NCBI RefSeq assembly: GCF_002776525.5
Contig: NC_045446.1
Span: 69,480,047 to 69,544,046 of the forward strand
DNA: 64,000 bases
DNA from: Piliocolobus tephrosceles
Taxonomy: Eukaryota; Chordata; Mammalia; Primates; Cercopithecidae
Direction: 5' to 3'
The notes under the pieces were generated by a model, which was given only the letters and a program-made list of their open reading frames with translations, was not told where the DNA came from and searched no databases. Shown piece by piece: positions 53,176 through 63,753 of this stretch (the first letter of the stretch is position 1; every line of letters begins with the position of its first letter). The position numbers and the translations under genes are program-made.

Positions 53176-53645
53176 GTGGTAGGCTGAAAAATGAGCCTCC
53201 CCCCACCAAAAAAAATTGCTTATGTCCTAATCCCCAGAGCCTATAAATATGTTACCTTACATGGTAGAAGGGACTGTGCAGAGGCGATTGAGTATCTTGA
53301 GATGGGGAGGTTATCCAGGTGGGCCCAGTGTAATCACAAGGGTTTTTATAAGAGGACAGTGAGAGGTTCAGAGTTAGTAGCAGGATCTATGAAGCAGACA
53401 ACTGGAGTGAGGCTGGGGAGGGACCACAGACCACGGAATGCAGGCGCCTCTAGAAGCTGACAGAAGTGAGAAAATGGATTCGCTCTTTGGAGCCTCCAGA
53501 AGGAACCAGCCTGCCAATGCCTTTACCCCAGCGAGACCGAGTTTGAATTTCTGATCTCAAAAACTGTAAGGGAATAAATCTGTGTAGTTAGGAGGCACTC
53601 AGTTTGTGGTAATGTGTCATAGCAGCGATGGGAAACAGAGAACTG
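53176..53645 (+). mobile_element. Solo MaLR LTR, MLT1-type (sense)
   Basis: Starts 'tgtggtaggctgaaaaatga', then 'gtcctaatccccagagccta', 'gtgggcccagtgtaatcaca', 'gcctctagaagctgacagaa', 'agcctccagaaggaaccagc' and ends 'tttgtggtaatgtgtcatag'. This is the MLT1 LTR order. It lies just after an L2 and has no internal retroviral sequence. Confidence 0.85.
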
Positions 53646-53709
53646 TGAGCAGGGTTCCCTCTCCCTCCTCTGGGATCCCTTGCAACTCTATGCTCATGCT
53701 GCAGCTCCT

Positions 53710-53930
53710 CACTACCAGTGCTTATCCAGTGCCCTTCACGTGCCATGCCTATCCTGAGTGCCACACAGGCATTATCACACTCAATCTTACTGCAATGCAG
53801 CTGGGCAGGTACAAGATCCCCAGTTTACAGAGGAGGAAACTGAAGACCACAGAAATGAAGAAACTTGACCCAAGAAAGTCACACAGGTCACGAAAGTGAC
53901 ATAGCTAGAACTTGAACTCAGCACACACCG
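53710..53930 (-). repeat. MIR SINE (antisense)
   Basis: 'agtgcttatccagtgccctt', 'ccccagtttacagaggagga' and 'gacatagctagaacttgaac' are in antisense MIR order. Confidence 0.8.
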
Positions 53931-54199
53931 TACAGTGATCATGTATGTAAGCGTTGGTCTCTTCCACCACAAAGTAAGGTAAAAGGGTAGATGTTGGGCC
54001 TCCAACAACTACAGAATGAACAGACCTCTGAATTGGGGCCTCTCTGTGCTATCTGAGTGGTTCAGTGAATTCTTGTGTGAAGGATGTAAAAAATGGAATA
54101 TCTGCTCTTGGAAACTAGAACTTTTCATCATACTAGATTATTTGTAACAAGGACCTAAAGCACTTTATTTTGCACTTTCTATGACCTTTCCTTATGGGT
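53931..54199. other. Unassigned sequence
   Basis: No repeat or exon was recognised. Confidence 0.4.
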
Positions 54200-54390
54200 G
54201 GTGTGGTAAAGTAGGAGTCCAGGACTTATAGTCCAGACACCTCTGGGTGAGTTCCAGCAAATACGCCCTAAGCCTCAATTTCTTCACCTGTAAATGGATA
54301 CAAGAATCCCACTGCCAGAAGAGGCCCTGGTAAGGACAAATGAGAATGGGCACGCAAAAGCATTGGGTGCAACGTGAATGCTGCTCTTGT
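54200..54390 (+). repeat. MIR SINE (sense)
   Basis: 'ctaagcctcaatttcttcac', 'ctgtaaatggatacaagaat' and 'gccctggtaaggacaaatga' are in MIR order. Confidence 0.65.
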
Positions 54391-54929
54391 TCTCTCTGGG
54401 CCATGAACAAAGCTGTGGGGCACGCTGGGCAGTTGGTCTTTCCCCACAATCACAGAGGACACTGAGACCCCACAGGCAGCTATTGCACCCCTCTAGAAAG
54501 TATAAGGCTGCCTGGCCCAAGTACCAGAGGGGCTGTCCAAGTTCTCTGCTGCCAGAAGGCAGATGTGGAGAGGTCATTTGGGGCCGAGATGAGGACAGTT
54601 GACCAGAGAAGCCAGCCTGTGATTGTCAAAGGTAGGTGTGACTGCATGGACCGCGATGAGATGAGGAGAGGGCTTCGCAATAGTGCACGTGGGTGAGCAG
54701 AGGCATGGAAGAGAGAAAGTCCCACGGGTAAGGGAGGCTCTAAAAATGTGGAACATGGAGTTTGTGGCCAAGACCACAGAGTCAGTGGGCAAGAGGAGAG
54801 GGAGAAGGTGGGAGGGATGGTGGCTGGGAGTACAGAGAGCTACACAGAAACAAGGAACTGCATGGCCTCCCTCTTTCAGTCTCTTGTGTGTCTAGGAGCT
54901 GAACATCCAAGGGACTCCAAACCAATCAT
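54391..54929. other. Unassigned; possibly part of an old LINE-type repeat
   Basis: 54650-54760 ('gggtgagcagaggcatggaa') resembles the old repeat of 41640-42342. Antisense and sense frames of 61-97 codons overlap without domains. Confidence 0.35.
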
Positions 54930-55115
54930 CTAGGCAGGAGTTCTCAGTCCTGGCTGCACAGAGAATCACTTGGGCGAGTTTTACAAAATCCCAATGCCCA
55001 GGCTGCACTCCTAACCACTTCACTCAAAGTCCCCAGGAGTGGGACCCAGACATGAGTATTTTTTGAAGCTCCCTAGGTGATTTCAAAGTCCAGGGGAGGC
55101 TGAGAAGTTCTGCTC
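54930..55115 (+). mobile_element. MER5-type hAT-Charlie DNA transposon
   Basis: 'caggagttctcagtcctggc', 'tgcacagagaatcacttggg', 'caaaatcccaatgcccaggc' and 'gctccctaggtgatttcaaa' follow the MER5B-like order, ending near 'ctgagaagttctgct'. Confidence 0.7.
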
Positions 55116-55539
55116 TAAGCCTCGGCTTCAGGGCCAGGAAGCCAGCCTGGAGTCATCCAGATTCCAGTTGAGCTCGTTGCCTTCAGCAATTCTCCGTGCA
55201 GTTCCCTTCCCCCTGCCTGTGCCCCTGGCGCCCTGCAGCTTTGTATGAATGTGATACTTCTTCCTGTCCTTGGCCAAAACTTGGCCTCTGGGGGGTGTTT
55301 GCGCAGTTGTTTAAGGATAAGGTTCCACCAGATTCATTTTTCTGTGGTGGCCAGACTGACTCTCCATGGCCTGGTGGCCCTGCCCTGAAGTGTGGAGGGC
55401 TTCCGAGGCACTGGCACACCCAGCTCACCCTGAGCATCAGCGAGCCTTCTCTGTGGCCGACCCCTAGCATGGCTAGCTTGGGCACAAGGGGATGGGAATG
55501 AGGGGAGTCCTCTCATTGGCCCCTGGAAGAGGGAGAATA
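55116..55539. other. Unassigned sequence
   Basis: Frames of about 100 codons overlap on both strands (55183-55501) in GC-rich DNA, with no domain. No repeat was recognised. Confidence 0.4.
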
Positions 55540-55785
55540 GAGCATTTACTGACCACTAAGCACTCTGTGCCCGGCATGGGAGCAGGTGCTTCACATGCAT
55601 TATGGTTAAGCGATCCTTATCACTTTTCACCTTATGATGCAGATATCTGAAATCATTCTATTTTACAGATGAGAACACAGAGGCTCAGGAAAGTGAAGCA
55701 GCTCGGCCTAAGGTTTCACAAATGGGAAATGTTATAGCTGGGTTACACACCTAGGTCTGCCGGCTCCAGAGTCTGAGCTTCGGCG
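55540..55785 (-). repeat. MIR SINE, near full length (antisense)
   Basis: 'ccactaagcactctgtgccc', 'tctattttacagatgagaac', 'acagaggctcaggaaagtga' and 'gcggctccagagtctgag'-like 3' pieces cover most of the consensus. Confidence 0.85.
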
Positions 55786-55794
55786 CTCAGGGTC

Positions 55795-55945
55795 TCAGTT
55801 TCTCACCTATAAAACGAGTATGATAAAAAAAAATCCCTCCTTCACAGTGTTCTTGTGAGCATTAAAAAAGTAGCAATGTTAACCTATATAAAGCAGACAG
55901 TAGTGTGTTGGGAATTCGGCTGATGCTTGATAAAAATGGCCCTGA
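55795..55945 (+). repeat. MIR SINE (sense)
   Basis: 'gtctcagtttctcacctata', 'ctccttcacagtgttcttgt' and 'gagcattaaaaaagtagcaa' are MIR. It begins about 10 bases after an oppositely oriented MIR, giving a near-contiguous inverted pair. Confidence 0.75.
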
Positions 55946-56459
55946 TTCACCTTTTTAAAAAGGACTCCATACTAATGCTTTATATGGTCTAAAGAAAATA
56001 TAGTGTAGCTAAGTTTAAAAAAAAAATAGGTTGAGACCAGAGCATTATTTCCATCTCCACTTTCTTCTCTGTGCTCTCTAAAAAACGCATGAGCTTGTTA
56101 CCAATACTAATTAGTTCTTGTCCTGGCACCCAATCAACAAGAAGATGTCTAAGGTCAGCCATCTGGGGTCCTTTGGGCGAACGCTGAGAGCTGAGGCAGG
56201 GCTGCTCCCCCAGGCTCATGCCCACGCCTACAGGAGCCTGGATCTGCAGAGGCTTGTGTCTGCTAGCGTGGCCATCCCCTTAGCTGGCACAAAGAACATA
56301 GGTGAGGTCTTGGAAATCCCAGATACTTCCCAGTTGCATTCACAGAGATGCTGCTTTTAGCATTTCTCCCTTTCAGATATCAGGGTTTTCTTCCTATTAT
56401 AAAGCATTCTGCTATCAATGAAGCATCCCAGATCCCACAGTGAGGAAATGCATTCCATC
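55946..56459. other. Unassigned sequence
   Basis: No repeat or exon was recognised. Confidence 0.4.
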
Positions 56460-56535
56460 TCCTCCCAGACCTAGGTGGGACAGTGCTTGGTACTGAGTAG
56501 GCACTTAATAAATATTTGTTGAATAAATGAATGAG
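56460..56535 (+). repeat. L2 LINE 3' tail (sense)
   Basis: 'gtgcttggtactgagtaggc', 'acttaataaatatttgttga' and 'ataaatgaatgag' are the classic L2 3' end. Confidence 0.8.
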
Positions 56536-57129
56536 CATGTGGAAACTCACTCATACTGCCCGAGTCTCCTAATTTCCAGGCTAAGTACTCCTGAGTTTTT
56601 CAACCGTTACTCACGTGGGTGGCAGAGGGGGTGCTCAAAGCATGAGGCTTTAGTGAACCAGAGGCTAAGGGAAGATATTTCTCTTCCCTATGGGCTAGGG
56701 GAGGTGAGGTCAGAAAGCCAGAGAAGGCAGTCTGACCTGGGCATGCACTCGCTACACAGGCAGAGAGGGAGGACTGAGGGTAGAGCCAGAGAATGAGAAA
56801 GACACAGGCCCATGAGGAGATCTCATACCCATGACACTGCCCCAGCCAAGCTGGTTTGGAGCTATGGAACTTACAGAAACAGAGCACATGACACCCCTAG
56901 AAGGGGTCTGCACGCACCTGGCCAGGTAGACTGGCACTGGAGTCTTTGAAAACAAAACTTCTGTTTGACCAACACTCATGAGTGCAGACCATTTTGAAAG
57001 TCTCAGAATCCTTCCCTATCTTCTTCCATCTCATGCTGGGCGCTTCCTTTTGACCCTTCCAGAATGACAATATTTCACTTTACTCAGGAAAAACCAGCGG
57101 TGCAAAGTAGGAAGCAGAGTAATCAGGCC
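56536..57129. other. Unassigned sequence
   Basis: Overlapping frames of 75-95 codons have no domain. No repeat was named. Confidence 0.4.
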
Positions 57130-57500
57130 ACCTGCCCAATTTTCCCTAAATTTTCTACCTAAATTGCCAAGACAAATATTTCAGGAAACTGCACTTTGCT
57201 GGAATGGTTAGGTAATTCATCTTATTTACTATCTAAATGCACTTGAGAGCTGAGAGAGATTCACTCATGTTGTCGCTTCTTAGTCAGATGCAATTCACAG
57301 CAGAAATCGCTGCCATCCAAAGCTTCCATAACTTCCAAAGGGTAATGGATTTTTTTCAGCCCATCTTTCTTCCCCGCTCATAGTTGCTTGAGGATTCCAA
57401 ATGGATTCTATTTACTGTAATTACTGTTCTAACTGCAGCTCACTTGCAATGCATCAGGTTAATGTTAACAAGATACCCAGCTGATGCTGGTAATGTGTAT
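57130..57500. other. Repeat-free block, candidate conserved noncoding element
   Basis: No repeat features. Dense homeobox-like and E-box-like motifs occur: 'tactgtaattactgttctaa', 'cagctcacttgcaatgcatc' and 'acccagctgatgctggtaat'. No coding frame spans it. A regulatory role is inference. Confidence 0.3.
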
Positions 57501-57794
57501 TCATTGTTCAAACCCTTTACCCACCCCCTTTGGTGTTGTCTCAATTCTATTTTCTGAACCCAAGTGGGAGGGAGCAAAGCCAAGAAACACGGGTGGATTT
57601 TTTTCTGTTTGATTCTTCTCTAATGCCATGGGCTTTTTCTCAATGGATATTCATTGTTCTTGGGTTTTCCTATTCCTGTATTTACGTGGCATTATTACAA
57701 ATGTTATGCTTTGCTTAAATACTGATTTACACACTTACCCTCTCTCATTTTTCCATGCTACTAGTGTCATTAAATTTCACGTTATTTGATTATT
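57501..57794. other. Unassigned AT-rich sequence
   Basis: No repeat or exon was recognised. Confidence 0.35.
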
Positions 57795-57885
57795 AATAAC
57801 AAAAATTAACATTGACAAAGTCCTGACAATTTGCAAGACATATTCCACCTATGTTATCTCTATAATAAGAGAAATAATGGCCAAG
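57795..57885 (-). repeat. MIR SINE fragment (antisense)
   Basis: 'aattaacattgacaaagtcc', 'gcaagacatattccacctat' and 'gttatctctataataagaga' fit a diverged antisense MIR. Confidence 0.45.
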
Positions 57886-57959
57886 TGTATCAAGAGGCTT
57901 AATCTCTCAATTCTGGGGTAGTTTATATTCATAATTTGAATCTATGGAAAAAGCACCAC

Positions 57960-58145
57960 TTCACAGGGGCAAAGACTAGGGTTCATATTCTAGCTTCACC
58001 ATTTAGCTACAGGAGTTCAGGTAAGCTTATCTGTCTGAACTTCAGTTTCCTCATCTGTAAACAGACAAAACTACAACCTATTTCATACATTATTGAGAAG
58101 TTCCTTGAAAATAGTAGGTGCTTAATAAATTATCTGTTATTATAC
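57960..58145 (+). repeat. MIR SINE (sense)
   Basis: 'attctagcttcaccatttag', 'ttcagtttcctcatctgtaa' and 'gaaaatagtaggtgcttaat' are clear MIR features. Confidence 0.85.
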
Positions 58146-58267
58146 CTTACCAATAATTTCAATCACGTCGCCACATTTAAGGACCCAGAACACACAGCTG
58201 GGAATGTATTTTAATAGGACTTCCAAGTGAACGTTTTTTGAGCTATGAGGAGCTTGGAGATGAGACC

Positions 58268-58450
58268 CTTACTACTCAAAGTGTGGTTCACAAACCATCA
58301 GCATCATTATTTGGGAACTTATTGAAATACAGGTTCCCAGGTCTTTCTTCAGAAAGAAAAATGTGTAATTATAACATGACTCCATAGAGTTGACAGAAAA
58401 ACAGACTATCCCTTCAGTCCTGATGACCTGATCTCAGTCTGAAAAGCATT
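58268..58450 (+). mobile_element. MER5A-type hAT-Charlie DNA transposon, diverged
   Basis: 'actactcaaagtgtggttca', 'caaaccatcagcatcattat' and 'tgggaacttattgaaataca' match the MER5A left half. The right half is poorly preserved. Confidence 0.6.
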
Positions 58451-58689
58451 AAGAGGGCTGAAGAGGAGACATTCCCAAATAAAACTCCGAAGTCCATTCT
58501 AGCTCATTCCACTATGCAAGCAGCTATAATTCCCCAGAGAACATTTGACTCTCCTCGTCGCAGTGATGATCATTAAGCATGATGAAAACAAATGCCATTT
58601 TTAATTCAGGTGCTAAGAGTCTGAGGCCATACAGCTTCGATGTCATCCAGACAGTACCTCAGTGTATGGGTAAGTCTCCTCTCCTTCCC
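58451..58689. other. Unassigned sequence
   Basis: No repeat or exon was recognised. Confidence 0.35.
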
Positions 58690-58815
58690 ACCTAGGTTAC
58701 CTCATCTATAAAATGAGAATCACAATACCTGCCTTCAGGGGTGTTTGAGAATTAATGCAGACAGATGCTTACCATACTGTCTGGCACACCGTAGGCACTC
58801 ATTTTCAGCCGCAGC
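58690..58815 (+). repeat. MIR SINE 3' half (sense)
   Basis: 'ggttacctcatctataaaat', 'gtgtttgagaattaatgcag' and 'tgtctggcacaccgtaggca' are MIR. Confidence 0.75.
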
Positions 58816-59059
58816 AGCGGTAGCCTTAGGAATAGTAATAAACATGTCTTTATTAAACACACATTGAAGCTGCTGCTTCAACCCCCACCTCCCACCCCAA
58901 ACACACGTTTATTCTATTATTAGTAATTAGTAATTGCTATTTATTACTGTAATTGCCATCTCTGCAAAAAGAGCTACCATGTCCCTGTTCCCAAAGCCAA
59001 GTTCTTGGTGTCAGTCACCTGCTTTCATTATGGGGAAGCAAAGGAGAGCTGGAACTGGA
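58816..59059. other. Unassigned sequence
   Basis: No repeat or exon was recognised; AT-rich around 58910-58960. Confidence 0.35.
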
Positions 59060-59250
59060 ATTCTAAAAATCCGCTTCACTTTCCTTCTCCTGGTAACTTT
59101 CTTGGAAAGCCACTTAAGCCCTGACAATCACACTTTCTTCATCTGTAAAATGGGTGTAAACCATTTTCCCCCAACTGCCTCAAGGCCAAAGTGAAGAGCT
59201 CAGAAAATGAAGTATCTGAAAGTGATTTGCAACCATACAATATTAGTTGA
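59060..59250 (+). repeat. MIR SINE (sense)
   Basis: 'aaagccacttaagccctgac', 'cttcatctgtaaaatgggtg' and 'gaagtatctgaaagtgattt' fit MIR. Confidence 0.65.
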
Positions 59251-59965
59251 ACAAATGTAAAAGACCCCTGCGATCCCTGCTTTCCCTTAGGCTGCAAGTC
59301 CTGATCTCATGGTTCGGGGTTTCTCTCGTTTTCCCACCAAACCACCGCCTTTGCAGAAGCCTCCATTACCACACAGGTCTCCTGCAATCTCTATCCTGGG
59401 TTTCACTCTCCCCTTTCAGACCAATTTGCTCATCACTAGGGATGCATCTTACTTAGAAACTGTTCTTTTTCTTCCAAAATCAAAGGTGGCATTATTAAGG
59501 GTTGGGGAAGAGTGGTGTTTTAACTTCTACATACACTTCACTAGTGCCAGCTCCCACCAAATAAACATGCAGATACGTCAAAAGTGTGTCTGCTACATAA
59601 ATAAATCTTCCAGGCAGGTCCTTCGGCCTTTTACCCCCATACCCTACTAGGCCACCACCAGGGTGCCTTTACACTGGTCTTGTAGGGAGACTCTAGAGCC
59701 GCCTTATACCAAACCCTCATAGCTTCCTCTGCATTTTTCTCAACCATTTAAGGAACTCCTAATAGGCCATGGACTTCAGGATAAGACTATAAGGCTGGCT
59801 GACTTATTTTCCCCATGATGAACTCAAAGATGATGGAGACCCACTTGACTCACTTTAGGGCCAGGGTTCTTTCCCCACTAGAGGAGGTATAAGATGGGGG
59901 CTCAGTGCCTCCCCAGGGAGGACCTCATTCTCTTGGCACTTAGGTACTACACTGTTTGCAGTGGG
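59251..59965. other. Unassigned sequence, no gene seen
   Basis: The 113-codon frame at 59309-59650 has no recognisable domain. No repeat was named. Confidence 0.4.
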
Positions 59966-59969
59966 GCCC

Positions 59970-60100
59970 CGCAGACAGCCACGCTCTCCAGACATCTACG
60001 TGACCTTTGGCAAGCCGCTTCTCTGCTGCTTAGCATAGGGACCTATGCTTCCTTCAGCCTCCATTTCCCTGTCTATAACAATAGGAACAGGCAGCTGGAG
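59970..60100 (+). repeat. MIR SINE fragment (sense)
   Basis: 'gacatctacgtgacctttgg', 'caagccgcttctctgctgct' and 'ccatttccctgtctataaca' fit MIR. Confidence 0.6.
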
Positions 60101-60249
60101 TAATGTAGTATAAATCAGCTGTTTAATTATATCTATCCTCTCACTTCTTTTGGTAAGACTCAAGGGGCCCCATTTCCCAGGATACCTGGGCAAAACCATT
60201 TTTTGAGCCTTCTGTACCCAACCATAGTCATTAGTCTTTTAACACAGCC

Positions 60250-60360
60250 ATTTGTTCATTTATGTAATAGACACTTACTGAATATCTTTCATGTTCTGGT
60301 ATAAGGCTATACCGAGGATACAGTGGTGAACAATACTGCCATGGTGCCCAATTACATGGA
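60250..60360 (-). repeat. L2-type LINE fragment
   Basis: 'agacacttactgaatatctt', 'atgttctggtataaggctat' and 'gaggatacagtggtgaacaa' resemble the 'gagcacctac...ggatacagcagtgaac' repeat. Family and strand are uncertain. Confidence 0.5.
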
Positions 60361-60449
60361 GGTGGCACTCATGGCAAACACTAGTTGCCTCCCAAAGGAC
60401 TTTTCCAATACAGCAGAATCTCTTTCATTAGTATCCCATATCAAAACAG

Positions 60450-61010
60450 AGGGATCATACAAGATGCCTCAGAGTCAAAATTCCAGCTACTGATCACGGT
60501 TAAGTTTTGGTTCTATCACTTGCTAGCTATGCAATAGTTATAGACAGAATGGTTGCGTCTTCACAAAATTCATTGTTGAATTAACCCCCGCTGTGATGGT
60601 ATTTGGACACTAGGCTTTTGGAAAGTAATCAGGGTTAGATTCAGTCATGAGGGTGAGGCACTCATGATGGTATTAGTGGTTTCATAAGAAAAGGAAGAGA
60701 GAAAGGCCATCTGCAAGCTCGGGAGAAGGTCTTCAGTGGGAACCCAAGTGGCTGGCACCTTGATCTTGGACTTCAAACCTCTAAAACTGTGAAAAATAAA
60801 TGTCTGTTGTTTAAGCCACCCAATTTATGGTATTTTGTTATGTCAGCCCATGTGAACAGTGACCTTATCTTCTCTATGCCTCAGTTTCCTCATCCAGAAA
60901 ATGGGGATAATTATAATCCTATCTTACAAATACAAAATGAGGATTAGATGGAACATTACATATAAAGTACTTCACACAGGGACTTGCCCAAAAAGTGATA
61001 GTTTTTATCC
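60450..61010 (+). repeat. MIR SINE split by an MLT1-type LTR (sense)
   Basis: The left part ends 'ctatcacttgctagctatgc'. The right part starts near 60858 with 'gtgaccttatcttctctatg', then 'cctcagtttcctcatccaga' and 'aaatggggataattataatc'. The break falls inside the MIR phrase 'agctgtgtgacctt', so the LTR inserted there. Confidence 0.85.
60535..60857 (+). mobile_element. Solo MaLR LTR, MLT1-type, inside a MIR
   Basis: 'ctgtgatggtatttggacac', 'gggttagattcagtcatgag', 'gtgaggcactcatgatggta', 'cttcaaacctctaaaactgt' and 'gttgtttaagccacccaatt' follow the MaLR order. Ends are approximate. No internal retroviral sequence. Confidence 0.85.
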
Positions 61011-61039
61011 TCAAAGTGCCCAACTGGAAATGCCAATCA

Positions 61040-61150
61040 CAGGATGCTAGAGCTGTAAGGGATCTTGCCAACCCCCTTCACTGTATGGAGGAAATGAGGC
61101 TCAAAGGGGAATGGTTTGCCCAGGACTATGATACCAGGGTCCCAATTTCT
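61040..61150 (-). repeat. L2/MIR-family fragment (antisense)
   Basis: 'gatgctagagctgtaaggga', 'ggaggaaatgaggctcaaag' and 'ggaatggtttgcccaggact' match the antisense L2/MIR 3' motif. Confidence 0.6.
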
Positions 61151-61549
61151 GCTTCAGGTTTGTTCCCCTCCACCGGCTGGGGAGGGTCTCATCCTTCCTC
61201 CTATCACCTGTCTCATCCCTGATTCTTAGCACGCCCACTTGAAATTGTCACCCCCTTTACCTGGTGAGCAGCTCCTATGTGACGTTGCTAAGAGATGAGG
61301 ATCCATCACTGAATTCTACACCTGGAAAGTCTCTTAAATTAGGTTGTCGGAATTCTTCTTTTTGAAGAAAACCCAAGTAGAAAAAAAAAAAAAAAAATTC
61401 ACCGATGTTTCCTTGGAAAATGGTGTAGGAGGAGTTAAAACTGTGCTAAAGTGTGCAGCACATTTATAATAATAGCTGAACACCTTTCATTTGCTTTGCC
61501 CTTTGTGGTTTGCAAGGCACATTTCTACATATTGTTGAGTCCCCACAAT
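61151..61549. other. Unassigned sequence with an A-run
   Basis: An A-run of about 17 lies at 61381-61397 and could be the remnant of a retroposed tail, but no element precedes it. No exon was seen. Confidence 0.35.
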
Positions 61550-61830
61550 CAATCAATCATTCCTTCATTCATAAATAGATATTTAGCACTTTCCATGTAG
61601 CACACAGTATTCCAGATGACAAAGGTTTAGCAGTGAATAAGACAGACAAAAACCTCTGCTTTTATGGGGTTTATGCTGTAGCAGGCAATAAATGCAATAC
61701 ACACATGTACACCTACAGACAATGTTTTCCAATACTGGCAAGTATTGTGGAAAAAATAAGGCAGAGAAAGGGGAGAGAGAGTTAGGGAACTTGTTTTGAG
61801 TGGCCAGGAAAGCTTTCTCTGGAATGCAAT
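61550..61830 (+). repeat. Old LINE-type repeat, family unresolved
   Basis: 'ttcattcataaatagatatt', 'gtttagcagtgaataagaca', 'gacaaaaacctctgctttta' and 'gccaggaaagctttctctgg' fit the same old family as 41640-42342. Confidence 0.5.
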
Positions 61831-62029
61831 CCAGGCAGAGATTATTAATATTGCTGAATAAGTATCTGAAACCTCATTTTATATAGAAACACAGTCCAGA
61901 CTCAGACAGCAGTTATGTAGTAGGGCCCAGAGGAGAATTCATATTCTCTCTATCCCAGCCTGTGATGATGCCAAGTCTCATGTCTGGATCCAGGAAGCCA
62001 GACTGGAGGACGAGGTGAACAGAGTGTGC

Positions 62030-62210
62030 CTGGAGATCAAGTTCTTGTGTCTCATTCTATCACATTGTCCACCTGCTATTGCTTACTGTGTGCTGGCCCC
62101 TGGACTGGGCACTGGGACTAATGGGATAAAGCAGACATAGTCCCTGCCCTCAGGAAACTTCCAGATAGATGAGTGAGGAATATGAGACAAGTTCACACAT
62201 AACTGTGCCT
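62030..62210 (+). repeat. L2-like fragment, family uncertain
   Basis: 'cttactgtgtgctggcccct', 'ggactgggcactgggactaa' and 'catagtccctgccctcagga' resemble the 'ctactatgtgcc...tccctgccctca' repeat. Confidence 0.5.
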
Positions 62211-62329
62211 CCTGTTAGAAATCCCGAGTCTACCCCAGGCCCTTCAGAATGGGGCTGCTTCTCCAGTAATCACTAAGAAAAAGGTCTCCAACCTCCCAGA
62301 TTTTCTTCTGTTTAATCAACAATCATGAA

Positions 62330-63425
62330 TTAGCTGCTGACTCCACACTGACCACTGCTAGGGATCACCTCTATCTTTCCCACCCAGGCACCTCATACGC
62401 AACTTCCAGCCACCTCTACTGCTAACACCTTAGTCCATGCTGTCATCAACTCTTGCCCAGAATACTGTCACAGCCCTCTTTATTTTCCTTTCTTGTTTTT
62501 TTTTTTTTTTTTTTTCTCTGAGACAGGGTCTTACTCTGTTACCTAGGCTACAGTGCAGTGGCACAATCACAGCTCACTGCAGGCTCAAATCTCTGGACTT
62601 AAGTGATCCTCCCATCTCAGCCTTTTGAGTAGCTGGGGCTACAGGTGTGCACCACCATACCTGGCTAATTTTTTCTTTTTGGTAGAGATGGGGTCTCACT
62701 ATGTCACCTAGGCTGGTCTCGAACTCCTGGCCTCGAGTGATCCTCCCACCTCAGCTTCCCAAAGTGCTGGAATTACAGGCGTGAATCACCACTCCTGGCC
62801 CTGTCACAGTCTTCTAACTTTTAACTTCTAACTTCTGATGCTGCTCCTGCTCCCAACTACCACACCCTTCAGGGTGTTCTCAACCCAGCAGCCAGAGTGA
62901 TTTCTTAAAAGTGTATCAATCATGTCATTCCTCTGCTCAGAACCCCTCAATGACCCCCTCACACTGGCCTCCAAGATTCTACGTGGCCTGCCGGCCCCCG
63001 CCGCCCCTCTCAGACCCACTGCCTTCCCACTCACCTCCTTGCTTGCCCTCCCTGGCCACACTCTCCTTCCTTTTTGCTTTCTTCCTGTGCACCAGTCATG
63101 GGCCTACCTCAAGGCTGCCAGATATTTTTAAGATTTTCCCCCTTAAAGGAGATATCCTTTAAGTCTTTGTTCAAATCTTACCCTCTTTTAATTTGCAATC
63201 GACATGGCTTCCACGTGACAACCTTCCTTATTTCCTAGTTTTTCTCCCTATCACTCTTGCCATCTCATATATGGTATCATCTACTCTCTGATTGTGTTTC
63301 TGTCTGCCTTCCCTTACTAGAATGCAAGTTCAAGGACACAGACTTTTGTCTGACTTGTTTAGTATCTATCCGACAGCCTGGGACAGTGCTAGCCATATAG
63401 GGGATACTCAGTAAATCTCTGTTGA
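62330..63425 (+). repeat. L2 LINE 3' region, split by AluJ (sense)
   Basis: 'accttagtccatgctgtcat' before the Alu; after it 'gccagagtgatttcttaaaa', 'catgtcattcctctgctcag', 'ctagaatgcaagttcaagga' and 'gggacagtgctagccatata'. A long L2 3' region. The AluS at 63426 cut its very end, and a scrap ('aataaacatcc') continues past 63753. Confidence 0.8.
62495..62800 (-). mobile_element. AluJ, antisense, inside L2
   Basis: T-run, then 'gagacagggtcttactctgt', 'acctaggctacagtgcagtg', 'gctcactgcaggctcaaatc', and 'gaattacaggcgtgaatcac' at the end. A near-perfect duplication of 'ctgtcacag' and following bases (62466 and 62801) marks the target site. Confidence 0.9.
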
Positions 63426-63730
63426 GGCTGGGCACATTGGCTCACACCTATAATCTCAGAACTTTGAGAGGCTGAAGCGGGCAGATCACTTGAGGTCAGG
63501 AGTTCGAGATCAGCCTGGCCAACATGGTGAAACCTCATCTCTACTAAAAATACAAAAATTAGCCAGGCGTGATGGCAGGCATCTGTAATCCCAGCTACTC
63601 AGGAGGCTGAGGCACAAGATTGCTCAAACCCAGGAGGTGGAGGTTGCAGTGAGCTGAGATCGTGCCACTGCACTCCAGCCTGGGTGACAGAGCGAGACTC
63701 CATTTCAAATAAAAAATTAAAAATAAATAA
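63426..63730 (+). mobile_element. AluS, full length, sense
   Basis: 'ggctgggcacattggctcac' start, 'ctactaaaaatacaaaaatt' linker, right arm 'gaggttgcagtgagctgaga', and an (AAAT)n-type tail. The target-site duplication 'taaatctctgttga' (63412-63425) recurs with one mismatch at 63740-63753. A few odd bases ('gagaggctgaagcgggcag') fit an AluS of middle age. Confidence 0.93.
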
Positions 63731-63753
63731 ATAAATACATAAATCTCTGTGGA

